NCBI RefSeq assembly: GCF_032854445.1
Contig: NC_088299.1
Span: 16,301,608 to 16,365,607, forward strand
DNA from: Liolophura sinensis
Lineage: Eukaryota; Mollusca; Polyplacophora; Chitonida; Chitonidae
DNA: 64,000 nucleotides
Reading direction: 5' to 3'
A program made the translations under genes and the position numbers. Below are positions 8,522 through 20,435 of the stretch, one piece after another. Every line of letters starts with the position of its first letter. The stretch's first letter is position 1. Below the pieces are notes generated by a model. That model was not told where the DNA came from and made no database searches. It saw only the letters and a list, made by a program, of their open reading frames with translations.

Positions 8522-11500
8522 GTGAGTATGCAGTGATTTTCAGTCATGTCATTGAAGGCTGTCCAAAGCTGTGTCATAAATCTATGATGTGTTAAGAGAT
8601 GTATAAATCTTAGTAACCATGCAGCCATTCATGATTTTGTAACACCGCAGATAAAATATACCGGCCAGCTACATCAAGGCCAATGGGAACGGCCATTCAT
8701 TCCGGGAACGGCCATTCATTCTGGGAAAGTGTGTTGTGCACATTGTCCCTAAGGTTAATGGTTAAAGTGGTAATGCGGTAGTGATACAGGTGTAAACTGG
8801 ATGCCAGCAACTGCACAAGCGTAACTTCCTGTTGGGTCGGTGTTAAAAGTGTCACATTTACGTTTATCATTTCGACTTGTAGCATAAAAAGTCCAGCACA
8901 GTACAATGACCCTACCACAATGCTGGCCACTGTTGTATAAGTGAAATAGTCTTGAGTACGTCATAAAACACCTATCAAATAAATATAATAAATAAATAAA
9001 TAAACAGAAAGTCAATTGTAGCACTAGACTTTAAAAACCCGTTTATTTATTCCCATATCTGTATTTGCTTTTCAGATTTTTCAAAGGCAAAGTTCCCTAC
9101 TCAGTTGGTAAGGTGGGAATGACTGTCCTGGTACATGGGTTAGCCACAGAGTTAGAAAACACAGGTAAGATAGAGTTGACACATCACCCAGTGAGACTAC
9201 CCACAGGTGTCAGTTGGTAAAGTGGGAATGTCTGCTCTTGTCCATGGGCTAGCCACAGAGTTAGAAAACACAGGTAAGATAGAGTTGACACATCACCCGG
9301 TGAGACTACCTACTGGTGTCAGTTGGTAAGGTGGGACTGACTGCTCTGGTCCATGGGTCAGCCACAGAGTTAGAAAACACAGGTAAGATAGAGCCGGCTG
9401 ATCACCCAGTGAGACTACCCACATTTGTCAGGTGGTAAGGTGGGAATGTCTGCTCTTGTCCATGGGCTAGCCACAGAGTTAGAAAACACAGGTAAGATAG
9501 AGCCGGCTGATCACCCAGTGAGACTACCCACAGGTGTCAGGTGGTAAGGTGGGAATGACTGTCCTGGCACATGGGCTAGCCACAGAGTTAGAAAACACAG
9601 GTAAGATAGAGCTGGTTTATTACCCAGTGAGACTACCCACATTTGTCAGGTGGTAAGGTGGGAATGTCTGCTCTTGTCCATGGGCTAGCCACAGAGTTAG
9701 AAAACACAGGTAAGATAGAGCTGGCTTATTACCCAGTGAGACTACCCACATTTGTCAGGTGGTAAGGTGGGAATGTCTGCTCTTGTCCGTGGGCTAGCCA
9801 CAGAGTTAGAAAACACAGGTAAGATAGAGTTGACAGATCACCTACAGGTGTCAGTTGGTAAGGTGGGAATGACTGTCCTGGTACATGGGTTACCCACAGA
9901 GTTAGAAAACACAGGTAAGATAGAGCCGGCTGATCACCCAGTGAGACTACCCACAGGTGTCAGTTGGTAAGGTGGGAATGACTGTCCTGGCACATGGGCT
10001 AGCCACAGAGTTAGAAAACACAGGTAAGATAGAGCCGGCTGATCACCCAGTGAGACTACCCACAGGTGTCAGTTGGTAAGGTGGGAATGTCTGCTCTGGC
10101 ACATGGGCTAGCCACAGAGATAGAGAGCACAGGTAAAATAAAGCTGACAGATCACCCAGTGAGACTACCCACAGGTGTCAGGTGGTAAGGTGGGAATGAC
10201 TGTCCTGGCACATGGGCTAGCCACAGAGTTAGAAAACACAGGTAAGATAGAGCTGGCTGATCACCCAGTGAGACTACCCACATTTGTCAGTTGGTAAGGT
10301 GGGAATGACTGTCCTGGCACATGGGCTAGCCACAGAGTTGGGAAACACAGGTAAGATAGAGTTGACACATCACCCAGTGAGACTACCCACAGGTGTCAGT
10401 TGGTAAGGTGGGAATGACTGTCCTGGTACATGGGTTAGCCACAGAGTTAGAAAACACAGGTAAGATAGAGCCGGCTGATCACCCAGTGAGACTATCCACA
10501 GGTGTCAGTTGGTAAGGTGGGAATGACTGTCCTGGTACATGGGTAAACCACAGAGTTAGAAAACACAGGTAAGATAGAGCTGGCTGATCACCCAGTTAGA
10601 CTACCCACAGGTGTCAGTTGGTAAGGTAGGAATGACTGTCCTGGTACATGGGCTAGCCACAGAGTTAGAAAACACAGGTAAGATAGAGCCGGCTTATTAC
10701 CCAGTGAGACTACCCACATTTGTCAGGTGGTAAGGTGGGAATGACTGTCCTGGCACATGGGCTAGCCACAGAGATAGAGAGCACAGGTAAGATAGAGCCG
10801 GCTGATCACCCAGTGAGACTACCCACAGGTATCAGGTGGTAAGGTGGGAATGACTGTCCTGGCACATGGGCTAGCCACAGAGATAGAGAGCACAGGTAAG
10901 ATAGAGCCGGCTGATCACCCAGTGAGACTACCCACAGGTGTCGGTTGATAAGGTGGGAATGTCTGCTCTTGTCCATGGGCTAGCCACAGAGTTAGAAAAC
11001 ACAGGTAAGATAGAGTTGACAGATCACCTACAGGTGTCAGTTGGTAAGGTGGAAATGACTGTCCTGGTACATGGGTTACCCACAGAGTTAGAAAACACAG
11101 GTAAGATAAAGCCGGCTGATCACCCAGTGAGACTACCCACAGGTGTCAGTTGGTAAGGTGGGAATGACTGTCCTGGCACATGGGCTAACCACAGAGTTAG
11201 AAAACACAGGTAAGATAGAGCCGGCTGATCACCCAGTGAGACTACCCACAGGTATCAGTTGGTAAGGTGGGAATGTCTGCTCTGGCACATGGGCTAGCCA
11301 CAGAGTTAGAAAACACAGGTAAGATAGAGCCGGCTGATCACCCAGTGAGACTACCCACATTTGTCAGGTGGTAAGGTGGGAATGACTGTCCTGGCACATG
11401 GGCTAGCCACAGAGTTAGAAAACACAGGTAAGATAGAGCCGGCTGATCACCCAGTGAGACTACCCACAGGTGTCAGTTGGTAAAGTGGGAATGTCTGCTC

Positions 11501-13185
11501 TTGTCCATGGGCTAGCCACAGAGTTAGAAAACACAGGTAAGATAGAGCCGGCTTATTACCCAGTGAGACTACCCACATTTGTCAGGTGGTAAGGTGGGAA
11601 TGACTGTCCTGGTACATGGGCTAGCCACAGAGATAGAGAGCACAAGTAAGATAGAGTTGACATCCAGTGAGATTATACCCGCATGAATCATTATTTCAGA
11701 TAGTTTTTCCTCATGTGTTGCTATCACAGATTGTTTTTCTCCTTAACAGCGAGTGTCTCACGATTGTTTGTTTTGCCTTGACTCAATATAGCACATTGTT
11801 TTTTCTCTCCATGATTCTGACCTGACCTGGAGTCATTATCTCAGATTGTTTTTCTCTCTAGAAATAAACATCTCAGATTCTTTTTCTCTCCAGAAATCAG
11901 TATCTCAGATTGTTTATCTTCTCATTCATCTCAATATGTTTATCTCACTAGTAGTCACTATCTCAGATTGTTTTTCTCTCCCAAGAGTAATTACCTTTTG
12001 TGTGATTATCTCCAGATTGTTTAATTTCCCAGGAGGGGGGATCTCAGATTCTTTATCTCAACAGGTGTTATTATCTTAGATTGTTTATCCCCACATGAGT
12101 CAGGTTCACAGATTGTTTAACCCTGGAAGAATCAGTATCTCAGACTGTTTATCTCTCCATGAGTTATCTCTGATTGTTTATCCTCACAGGAGTCAGTATC
12201 TCCGGTCTGTGGCCAGCCACAGCCATTGAATCGCATGTCACCACAGTGAAAAATGTACCCCAAGAATTGATGAGGAAATCCAGTATATTTGCTGATGCTT
12301 GTCTTCATATAGCTGAGGAAACAAATCTAAGCTTGTGAGTAAATCATCTTGTAATGTTATTATGCAGACAGGTTAAAATGGGTTTGCCATCCTGAGTACT
12401 TCCTACTGAAGAACCCCTTCTAGATCTGTGTGGCATTAGTCTTTGGTGGATTTCTTGGAGAGATTTCCCAATTTTGATGGGCACCTGACCAGTTTTGTTA
12501 CAGACTTGATTCTTACTAGTTCAGCTGTGCTTGAAAGTCTGAAGATTCGTCAATTACTTGACAGAGGGCTGTGGTTTATTTTGGGCACTCTGGTTTCCTT
12601 CTATAATGGTGGACCATCAGAACTCTTCATCATCATTGTATGGGTGTAACATTCTTGAGGAAATACCATTGAAAAATAAAAAAGAAATTGACTCACTTGT
12701 TTTTGTCCCAAGTCCACCTCATGCTGGTTTCCTCTCTGTTCTTCCATGGGATTGTCTCCCAGTAACCTGCAGATAGTCCTGGGATTCCCCGGGCTGTACC
12801 CAGTTTCCACTCACCATAATGCAGGCTGCTGTCATGCTAAATGAAATATTATTGATTGTGGTGTAAAACACCAGTCAAATAAAATGAATAAAGTATTTCT
12901 GACAGTGAGGACAAACTACTTTTGCATGAACATGAAGTAGTTTGTACAGCTGGAGAGTGTTAGGATGGACAGATCCCCTGACGCAAGTTTTCTTGTCTCA
13001 TCTCACCTGTTCTGTATTACAGGATCAATGGTAAAGCCTTGATTGATGAGGATTTCCTGAGAGCCAAAGGTGTGACAGATTTCTCCGCATATCGATGTGA
13101 CCCAGACAAGGAACCTCCCAGGATGATGCCTAAAGCCTTTCCCTCTCTCCTGGTGGAGGGGGATTCTCTAACATCCAAGCTTTAG
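8038..13185 (+). CDS. HSDL2-like: Short-chain dehydrogenase/reductase, HSDL2-like SDR domain only
   Basis: The coding exons 8076-8521, 9076-9164, 12190-12334 and 13023-13185 join in phase to 280 residues; 8038-8075 is leader. The Rossmann motif GASRGIG is at residues 8-14, NAG at 92-94, structural Asn at 116 (EVNVRG), and catalytic Y157-x-x-x-K161 (YSVGK). The stretches LPGTIYSVTNEIE, NVRDEQQI and LWPATAIES match the corresponding segments of HSDL2, a peroxisomal/mitochondrial SDR-SCP2 protein. This product stops after the SDR fold and has no SCP2 sterol-carrier domain. The position equivalent to the catalytic Ser in HSDL2 (I-S-P-P) is Cys143 (V-C-P-P). It is probably an NAD(P)-dependent oxidoreductase of unknown substrate. 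The end S-K-L-stop is a perfect peroxisomal targeting signal type 1. Confidence 0.85.
8905..9003 (+). mobile_element. SINE 3' fragment
   Basis: Tail half of the common SINE: ATAAGTGAAATAGTCTTGAG, then CATAAAACACCTATCAAATA and an (AAAT)n run. The head is missing. It lies in the SDR intron, just before the acceptor of the 9076 exon. Confidence 0.7.
9076..9164 (+). CDS. SDR gene, exon with catalytic Tyr/Lys
   Basis: After a TTGCTTTTCAG acceptor it encodes F-F-K-G-K-V-P-Y-S-V-G-K-V-G-M and ends E-L-E-N-T-G at ACAG|GTAAGA, phase 1. The segment after the first 29 bases is the template that was multiplied in the following intron. Confidence 0.85.
9165..11660 (+). repeat. About 109-bp minisatellite, about 23 copies of an exon end plus 5' splice site
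   Basis: Each unit carries about 60 bases matching the end of the 9076-9164 exon (TTGGTAAGGTGGGAATG to AAAACACAG), then the donor GTAAGATAGAG, then about 49 bases of intron ending CCCACAGGTGTCAG. Copies of TGGTAAGGTGGGAATG-type sequence start near 9212, 9321, 9431, 9540, 9650, 9759, 9854, 9963 and so on to 11586. A shortened unit (about 95 bp) occurs twice, at about 9759 and 10945. The duplicated exon part is a multiple of three, so a spliced copy would stay in frame. Confidence 0.92.
11690..12189 (+). repeat. Degenerate 30-45-bp repeat derived from a 3' splice site
   Basis: Repeating pattern GAGTCANTATCTCAGATTG followed by TTTNTCTCTCC and usually an AG. The last occurrence is the real polypyrimidine tract and AG of the exon at 12190, whose first bases (GAGTCAGTATCTCC) are the start of the unit. 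At least six upstream units keep a plausible acceptor, for example TTTTTCTCTCCAG near 11893 and TTTAATTTCCCAG near 12030. Confidence 0.8.
12190..12334 (+). CDS. SDR gene, penultimate exon
   Basis: The exon begins GAGTCAGTATCTCC after TATCCTCACAG and encodes V-S-I-S-G-L-W-P-A-T-A-I-E-S, the conserved LWP segment after the active site, to ...E-E-T-N-L-S-L. The donor is GTGAGTAA. Its first bases recur in degenerate form upstream. Confidence 0.85.
12705..12895 (+). mobile_element. SINE copy, diverged, head truncated
   Basis: The body is recognisable from AAGTCCACCTCATGCTGGTT through CAGTTTCCACTCACCATAAT to TGTAAAACACCAGTCAAATA and an AAAATGAATAAA tail. It lies in the last SDR intron. Confidence 0.65.
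13023..13185 (+). CDS. SDR gene, last exon with PTS1-like C-terminus
   Basis: The acceptor is CTGTATTACAG. The exon encodes I-N-G-K-A-L-I-D-E-D-F-L (equivalent to T-G-N-F-V-I-D-E in HSDL2) and ends L-T-S-K-L-stop, TAG at 13183-13185. The C-terminal SKL is the classical peroxisomal import signal. Confidence 0.85.
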
Positions 13186-14469
13186 CCGAGGAGAGTATGA
13201 CATCTGGACAAGAGAATCCTGGTTTGACAAACAATGAAATATCAGAGTGGGAAGTTTACAGATACATAACTGCAAAACAGAAAGCGAAAGTGGTGATTCA
13301 TGAATACTACATAGTGTGATTCTGACCAAAAGTTTGAATCCTCAGAGAGCAGATTACTCTTCTGATTCTTATCTGTTCCTCTTCTGAGATGAATGACACA
13401 CCAGGTGCACGTTCCATTTGTACCTTTTTGGCCACTGGAATAGCCAAGTGTCAATTTTTTTTTTTCATTTGGCACAAGTGGTCAGCCAGAATGCTGTTGA
13501 TCACATGATAATGACTCAACAATACGTTTGATAGTTAGGAATGTCACCACAAGTCCTCTGTGGAGCACATGAATTCTGAATGTGTTGCCTATATCCAGTG
13601 TAAACCATCATACCCTAGGAAATACCTGAAATCAGGATAGAAGTCTCATGCTATCCAAGAAGAGAGAAAATCAGTAAAGATTTTAATTACACTGTCAGTG
13701 ACTTGTGAACAATGTAGGGCTAAAGGTGTTACTGGCTCAATACTGTTGTGAACACAGTCCTTAAGGAGGTTCGTATGTTGCAGCGTAATGACCCAGGAGC
13801 CTCTCACCAATGCAGGTGCTATGAGTTCAAGTCCAATTCATGCTGGCTTTGTCTCCGGCCGGATGTGGGAAGGCCTGTCAGCAACCTGTGGATGATCGTG
13901 GATTTTCCCCCAGGCTCAAAGTCATCGTTTTTCTCTCACTATAATGCTCAAAGCCAGCGTATGAGTGAAGTTGGAATACTGCCGAAGCTTTAACATGTAG
14001 AAAAATACATGTAGGTTAACTGGAACAAAGTGTACACTAATTGTATGCAGCTATTTTCTTTAAGATACAGAATTATATTTGTGAAGTTTGATCAGAGCAA
14101 ATGAATTCTGCTCTTTCTCATTTGATCATACAATGAGGAACCATTAAATATTCCGTTTTTGTGATACATGTATTATATTACAAGAGCTTGGAGTTCCCAA
14201 TTTATACACCATCTTGCCTGCTATGCTAAGATTGATTGTGGTGGATTTTTGTCTAGTGGTTAGAAACTCGGTGGTAGGCTGTTCAATTCCAACTTCGGGC
14301 AGGTAATTGTAAAAACTCCAGCTTTTATCTGTTCAGGGGGCCGTCCTACAACAGCAGGGCGATTTATGTCATATTACATGAAGTCCGCTACAAATGCCAT
14401 GTCATCCATGTTTGTGGAATACACATTCAGCTGCACAAAATCTTTGTGATACACCATAAATGTTTTAGA
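13186..14469. other. 3' flank of SDR gene
   Basis: Contains the SDR 3' UTR of unknown length, a SINE (13776-13955) and a second tRNA-like head at about 14250-14300 (TAGTGGTTAGAAACTCGG, then GTTCAATTCC). No further gene seen. Confidence 0.45.
13776..13955 (+). mobile_element. tRNA-derived SINE, head and body
   Basis: The head includes TAATGACCCAGGAGCCTCTC and the B box GAGTTCAAGTCC, followed by the CATGCTGGCTTTGTCTCCGG body; the tail is degraded. The B box confirms that this end is the pol III promoter side. Confidence 0.7.
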
Positions 14470-17400
14470 GCAGAGCTCATACCCAGTGACTGAGCCTTGT
14501 TTAGCTGATCCTGACTTCATGCTGACACATCGTAAAGGTTTGGAGCAGAGCTCATACCCATTGACTGAGCCTTGTTTAGCTGATCCTGACTTCATGCTGG
14601 CACGTCATAAAGGTTTAGAGCAGAGCTCATACCCATTGAGTGAGCCTTGTTTAGCTGATCCTGACCTCATGCTGACATGTCATAAAGGTTTGGAGCAGAG
14701 CTCATACCCAGTGACTGAGCCTTGTTTAGCTGATCCTGACTTCATGCTGACACATCGTAAAGGTTTGGAGCAGAGCTCATACCCATTGACTGAGCCTTGT
14801 TTAGCTGATCCTGACTTCATGCTGGCACGTCATAAAGGTTTGGAGCAGAGCTCATACCCAGTGACTGAGCCTTGTTTAGCTGAACCTGACTTCATGCTGA
14901 GACGTCGTAAAGGTTTAGAGCAGAGCTCATACCCAGTGACTGAGCCTTGTTTAGCTGATCCTGACTTCATGCTGACACATCGTAAAGGTTTAGAGCAGAG
15001 CTCATACCCATTGACTGAGCCTTGTTTAGCTGATCCTGACTTCATGCTGGCACGTCATAAAGGTTTAGAGCAGAGCTCATACCCAGTGACTGAGCCTTGT
15101 TTAGCTGATCCTGACTTCATGCTGACATGTCATAAAGGTTTGGAGCAGAGCTCATACCCAGTGACTGAGCCTTGTTTAGCTGATCCTGACTTCATGCTGG
15201 CACGTCATAAAGGTTTGGAGCAGAGCTCATACCCATTGACTGAGCCTTGTTTAGCTGATCCTGACTTCATGCTGGCACGTCATAAAGGTTTAGAGCAGAG
15301 CTCATACCCAGTGACTGAGCCTTGTTTAGCTGATCCTGACTTCATGCTGGCACGTCATAAAGGTTTGGAGCAGAGCTCATACCCATTGACTGAGCCTTGT
15401 TTAGCTGATCCTGACTTCATGCTGAGACGTCGTAAAGGTTTAGAGCAGAGCTCATACTTATTGACTGAGCCTTGTTTAGCTGATCCTGACTTCATGCTGA
15501 GACGTCATAAAGGTTTAGAGCAGAGCTCATACCCATTGAATGAGCTTTGTTTAACTGATCCTGACTTCTTGCTGGCACGTCATAAAGGTTTGGAACAGAG
15601 CTCATACCCATTGACTGAGCCTTGTTTAGCTGATCCTGACTTCATGCTGAGACGTAGTAAAGGTTTAGAGCAGAGCTCATACCCAGTGACTGAGCCTTGT
15701 TTAGCTGACCCTGACTTCATGCTGAGACGTCGTAAAGGTTTTAGAACAGAGCTCATACCCATTGAGTGAGCTTTGTTTAACTGATCCTGACTTCTTGCTG
15801 GCACATCATAAAGGTTTGGAACAGAGCTCATACCCATTGACTGAGCCTTGTTTAGCTGATCCTGACTTCATGCTGAGACGTCGTAAAGGTTTAGAGCAGA
15901 GCTCATACCCATTGACTGAGCCTTGTTTAGCTGACCCTGACTTCATGCTGAGACGTCATAAAGGTTTAGAGCAGAGCTCATACCCATTGAATGAGCTTTG
16001 TTTAACTGATCCTGACTTCTTGCTGGCACGTCATAAAGGTTTGGAACAGAGCTCATACCCATTGACTGAGCCTTGTTTAGCTGATCCTGACTTCATGCTG
16101 AGACGTAGTAAAGGTTTAGAGCAGAGCTCATACCCAGTGACTGAGCCTTGTTTAGCTGACCCTGACTTCATGCTGAGACGTCGTAAAGGTTTAGAGCAGA
16201 GCTCATACCCATTGACTGAGCCTTGTTTAGCTGATCCTGACTTCATGCTGGCACGTCATAAAGGTTTAGAGCAGAGCTCATACCCATTGACTGAGCCTTG
16301 TTTAGCTGATCCTGACTTCATGCTGACACGTCGTAAAGGTTTAGAGCAGAGCTCATACCCATTGACTGAGCCTTGTTTAGCTGACCCTGACTTCATGCTG
16401 AGACGTCGTAAAGGTTTAGAGCAGAGCTCATACCCAGTGACTGAGCCTTGTTTAGCTGATCCTGACTTCATGCTGACACATCGTAAAGGTTTGGAGCAGA
16501 GCTCATACCCATTGACTGAGCCTTGTTTAGCTGACCCTGACTTCATGCTGAGACGTCGTAAAGGTTTAGAGCAGAGCTCATACCCAGTGACTGAGCCTTG
16601 TTTAGCTGATCCTGACTTCATGCTGGCACGTCATAAAGGTTTGGAACAGAGCTCATACCCATTGAATGAGCCTTGTTTAACTGATCCTGACTTCATGCTG
16701 GCACGTCATAAAGGTTTGGAGCAGAGCTCATACCCAGTGACTGAGCCTTGTTTAGCTGATCCTGACTTCATGCTGAGACGTCATAAAGGTTTGGAACAGA
16801 GCTCATACCCATTGAATGAGCCTTGTTTAACTGATCCTGACTTCATGCTGGCACGTCATAAAGGTTTGGAACAGAGCTCATACCCATTGAATGAGCCTTG
16901 TTTAGCTGATCCTGACTTCATGCTGGCACGTCATAAAGGTTTAGAGCAGAGCTCATACCCATTGAATGAGCTTTGTTTAGCTGATCCTGACTTCATGCTG
17001 GCACGTCATAAACGTTTGGAGCAGAGCTCATACCCAGTGACTGAGCCTTGTTTAGCTGATCCTGACTTCATGCTGCACGTCATAAAGGTTTAGAGCAGAG
17101 CTCATACCCAGTGACTGAGCCTTGTTTAGCTGATCCTGACTTCATGCTGAGACGTCATAAAGGTTTAGAGCAGAGCTCATACCCATTGAATGAGCCTTGT
17201 TTAACTGATCCTGACTTCATGCTGGCACGTCATAAAGGTTTGGAACAGAGCTCATACCCAGTGACTGAGCCTTGTTTAGCTGACCCTGACTTCATGCTGA
17301 GACGTCATAAAGGTTTAGAGCAGAGCTCATACCCATTGACTGAGCCTTGTTTAACTGATCCTGACTTCATGCTGGCACGTCATAAAGGTTTGGAACAGAG

Positions 17401-17870
17401 CTCATACCCATTGAATGAGCCTTGTTTAACTGATCCTGACTTCATGCTGGCACGTCATAAAGGTTTAGAACAGAGCTCATACCCATTGACTGAGCCTTGT
17501 TTAGCTGATCCTGACTTCATGCTGGCACGTCATAAAGGTTTAGAGCAGAGCTCATACCCATTGACTGACCCTTGTTTAGCTGACCCTGACTTCATGCTGA
17601 CACATCGTAAAGGTTTAGAGCAGAGCTCATACCCATTGACTGAGCCTTGTTTAGCTGATCCTGACTTCATGCTGGCACGTCATAAAGGTTTGGAGCAGAG
17701 CTCATACCCAGTGACTGAGCCTTGTTTAGCTGATCCTGACTCCATGCTGACACGTCATAAAGGTTTGGAGCAGAGCTCGTACCCAGTGACTGAGCCTTGT
17801 TTAGCTGATCCTGTCTCCATGCTGGCATGTCATAAAGGTTTGGAGCAAATCTCACACCCAGTGACTGATA
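14465..17870. repeat. 75-bp minisatellite, about 45 copies, open frame on plus strand
   Basis: The unit is 75 bases (25 codons). Read on the plus strand it gives T-E-P-C-L-A-D-P-D-F-M-L, then a variable triplet (ARH, THR, RRR, RRH, TCH), then K-G-L-E-Q-S-S-Y-P-(L/V). One 1-base insertion (about 15740) and one deletion (about 17075) break it into open frames of about 427, 443 and 281 codons. Several minus-strand frames are also open in places. I see no start context, splice sites or terminal exon to support expression, so I annotate it as a satellite. Subunit variants are interspersed, which indicates repeated unequal exchange. Confidence 0.9.
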
Positions 17871-20057
17871 CAAAGAGTAACGCTCAGAGAGTGACATATT
17901 TGGTTTGTTATGTTTTATTAGAAAATATCTCAGTGGCATGTAATATACCTTTATAATGAAAGTACCAACATCTGAGGTGTCAGGCAAACACCGCGTTCAT
18001 ACAAGTCAAACCCTGACTATAGAGATTACAGGGATGAACAACTGAGAGACTCCATGACTAGCAGTTAACAGTGCACTACATGTGTGTAACCACCAGGGTA
18101 GTCCAAGTCTAGGCACTATGACCAGCCAGTGGTGGTCTACAGACAAAACTAGTCCATTGTCACCAGATGATCGACATGTACAAGGTCAGACAAGAGCATT
18201 GATTAGCACATTCTGGGAGCTGGTACTTCCTCCCAAGCTGGTGTATATAAAAGCCTGTATGTACGTGGCCTCCAGGCGTTCTACAAGGTACATGTACATC
18301 TACAGTCAACAACAACAACAACAACACATGAGTTTCAACATGAAGACTTGTCTTCTGTGAAAACTGAATCTTTTACTTTTTGCACATTTCCCTGTTGCCA
18401 TTAGATACGAATATACAGCACTTAATTATATGGATTTCTCAGAACATCATGCAGATAGCGCAATTTGTACCCCATTTTGATTATAACTAAAAGTATTTAT
18501 CATGTTTCGACATGTCTACTGCGTTAACAGCGTATACATTTACCGGTAATGTGTCAAACAAACCCGAAGGATAAGTTTACTGCTATCCAGATCTGGGCCC
18601 TTTACCTCATAGACATATCAGCACATCTTGTGCCAGTGAAACCTCTCTACACAATTTCAAGGGGACTACAATGTAAATAATTCAGAATCTGTCAGAGCAA
18701 ATGTATTACTGCCATAATGTCATTACATAAGCCATTAAGAGGTTATCAATCAAGGATGTAAAGAAAAGAGACAAAAAGAAAACAAAGGCAGGCAAGAAAA
18801 TCTGCCTTACCGAACATAATCCAGAAACAACCTGCAAGATAATAAAGTGTAACAGAAAGAAACGATTGTTACACTGTACATGTACTGCAAACCATGACCA
18901 GCATGTTGTATCAACAAGAGAGATATGCACAAAATAAAAGGCAAAAATATGATTAAACCTATGTACCATAAATCATAAACAGTTTTACTGAATTGCACTT
19001 TCAAAAATTGTAGGAAGAAAAAAAAAAGGAAAAAATGTATATATGTTACCCTGACCAAAAAGCACAGCATTCGACTTTCATATACCGTTTTTTGACGAAA
19101 AATTTTTGAACGGTTTATTGGTCAAATGAATTCTCAGTTTAATTTGTCTGAAAAGTTTGTTTTGCTTTGGATGAAATCCTGAGGAATGGCAAAATGGAGA
19201 TAAATTCCTCAGGACTAGATGGGACCTGTATACTGATGACAACCAGATTCATCATTACCCATAAATGTTTACCGCTATCAGAATAGATGGAACAACTACT
19301 TCACTATGTGCGAGGATAATAATTACTGTTCATCACTATCAGGACAAAAGAAAATTATACCTAAATTAAGTCCCTGCGTCACGTTACCACACGACAAGAA
19401 TCTCTATGCCATTTTAGTCAAATTATGCCTATTTTAAAACGAAATTATGCCAGCTATTTCTTTAACCACCACATTCAGACAAAGACATTTTTAGAGTTAA
19501 ATAAAAACTGTTTCATTCTTGAAATTCACATTTATGTGGTGAACTCTGAAAACATTTATGATTCACAGACAGGTGAGAGCTACATACAGCACTCCATGGG
19601 ATAATATATGTCACATGACTAGAACTGTCCGATGGAATCATTTCCACTAAACTTCTGCACCGCACAAGTTATGTCAGCCAATCACAGGATAGGAAAAATG
19701 TCACATGACTAGGACAGGCCAATAAGAACACTAATAATGTACCCTGTGAGAATCACAAAACACAAGTTGACAAGGTAGTTAGTGACTTTGACAGTTACAC
19801 AGTAGTCGTAACGGAGTACTCTCCCTTGCTGACTACAGATGATAGGGTCATAGTTCATGGTGACACTTAATTGGTTTATCTCTCGGTCTATATTGTGTCA
19901 TCTTGTGTGTCCATCGCTGTACAGATCAAGCGCACCAGCCCCTCAAATTTACTTATGTACAAATTAAATAGATTAGTCCTGCAGAAGACCGAGTATATGT
20001 CAGTTACACTGAGTGTAGTCTCCAGTCACGAAGGTAATAATGGTCCTGTGTCCATGG
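17871..20057. other. Region downstream of the MTG gene, including its 3' UTR
   Basis: AT-rich. It holds the MTG 3' UTR on the minus strand, whose end is uncertain; a minus-strand AATAAA is present at 19114-19119, about 940 bases after the stop. A (CAA)n run lies at 18306-18326. Two copies of ATGTCACATGACTAG-type sequence lie at about 19608 and 19699. No coding exon seen. Confidence 0.4.
19114..19119 (-). terminator. Candidate polyadenylation signal for the MTG gene
   Basis: AATAAA on the minus strand, about 940 bases after the MTG stop codon. This would give an average-length 3' UTR. No other support. Confidence 0.25.
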
Positions 20058-20435
20058 CTAACGCCCACTCTCCGTCACTCTGGAATCTGCAGGAGTGCTG
20101 GACCGTGATTCTGAGCGTGACGTTGATGATGAGGAATTTGCTGGACTGGGGGCGGGCCTAGGGCTCAGAGCTGGTTCCCGTGGTAACTTGGTGCCATTAG
20201 GCGAGGATGTGCTGCTGGCCGCCCGCTGCTCGCGTGCGTCTGAGGAGGTGGTGGTTGCTGCCGATGTGGTGGTGCTGGTTGCAGTAGCAGCTGCTGCAGC
20301 GGCGGCTGCCGCCGTCTTGCCACAAATGTGGTGATGGTTCTCCCAGTCTTTATGCTGACAAAATGAGCCGCAGTATCGTGCCACATTACACCCACTGCAA
20401 GTCTCACTTGCCTTCCTACCACAGTTCCAACAGCT
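20058..20435 (-). CDS. MTG gene, last exon with MYND finger
   Basis: Begins [16 protein letters not shown] after TCATTTTCAG and includes [20 protein letters not shown], a complete C4-C2HC MYND zinc finger known in this family to bind PPPLI-type motifs of NCoR/SMRT. The tail has nine consecutive Ala (GCN mix), then Thr/Ser-rich and Ser/Pro-rich sequence, ending E-S-G-R-stop (TAG at 20058-20060). Confidence 0.97.
   Translation of the reverse strand, partial: SCWNCGRKASETCSGCNVARYCGSFCQHKDWENHHHICGKTAAAAAAAAATATSTTTSAATTTSSDAREQRAASSTSSPNGTKLPREPALSPRPAPSPANSSSSTSRSESRSSTPADSRVTESGR

Noticed and set aside
20095-20334. Plus-strand frames rich in Ala/Val over the MTG last exon
   Set aside because: Antisense shadow of the poly-Ala/Thr coding sequence of the minus-strand MTG exon.
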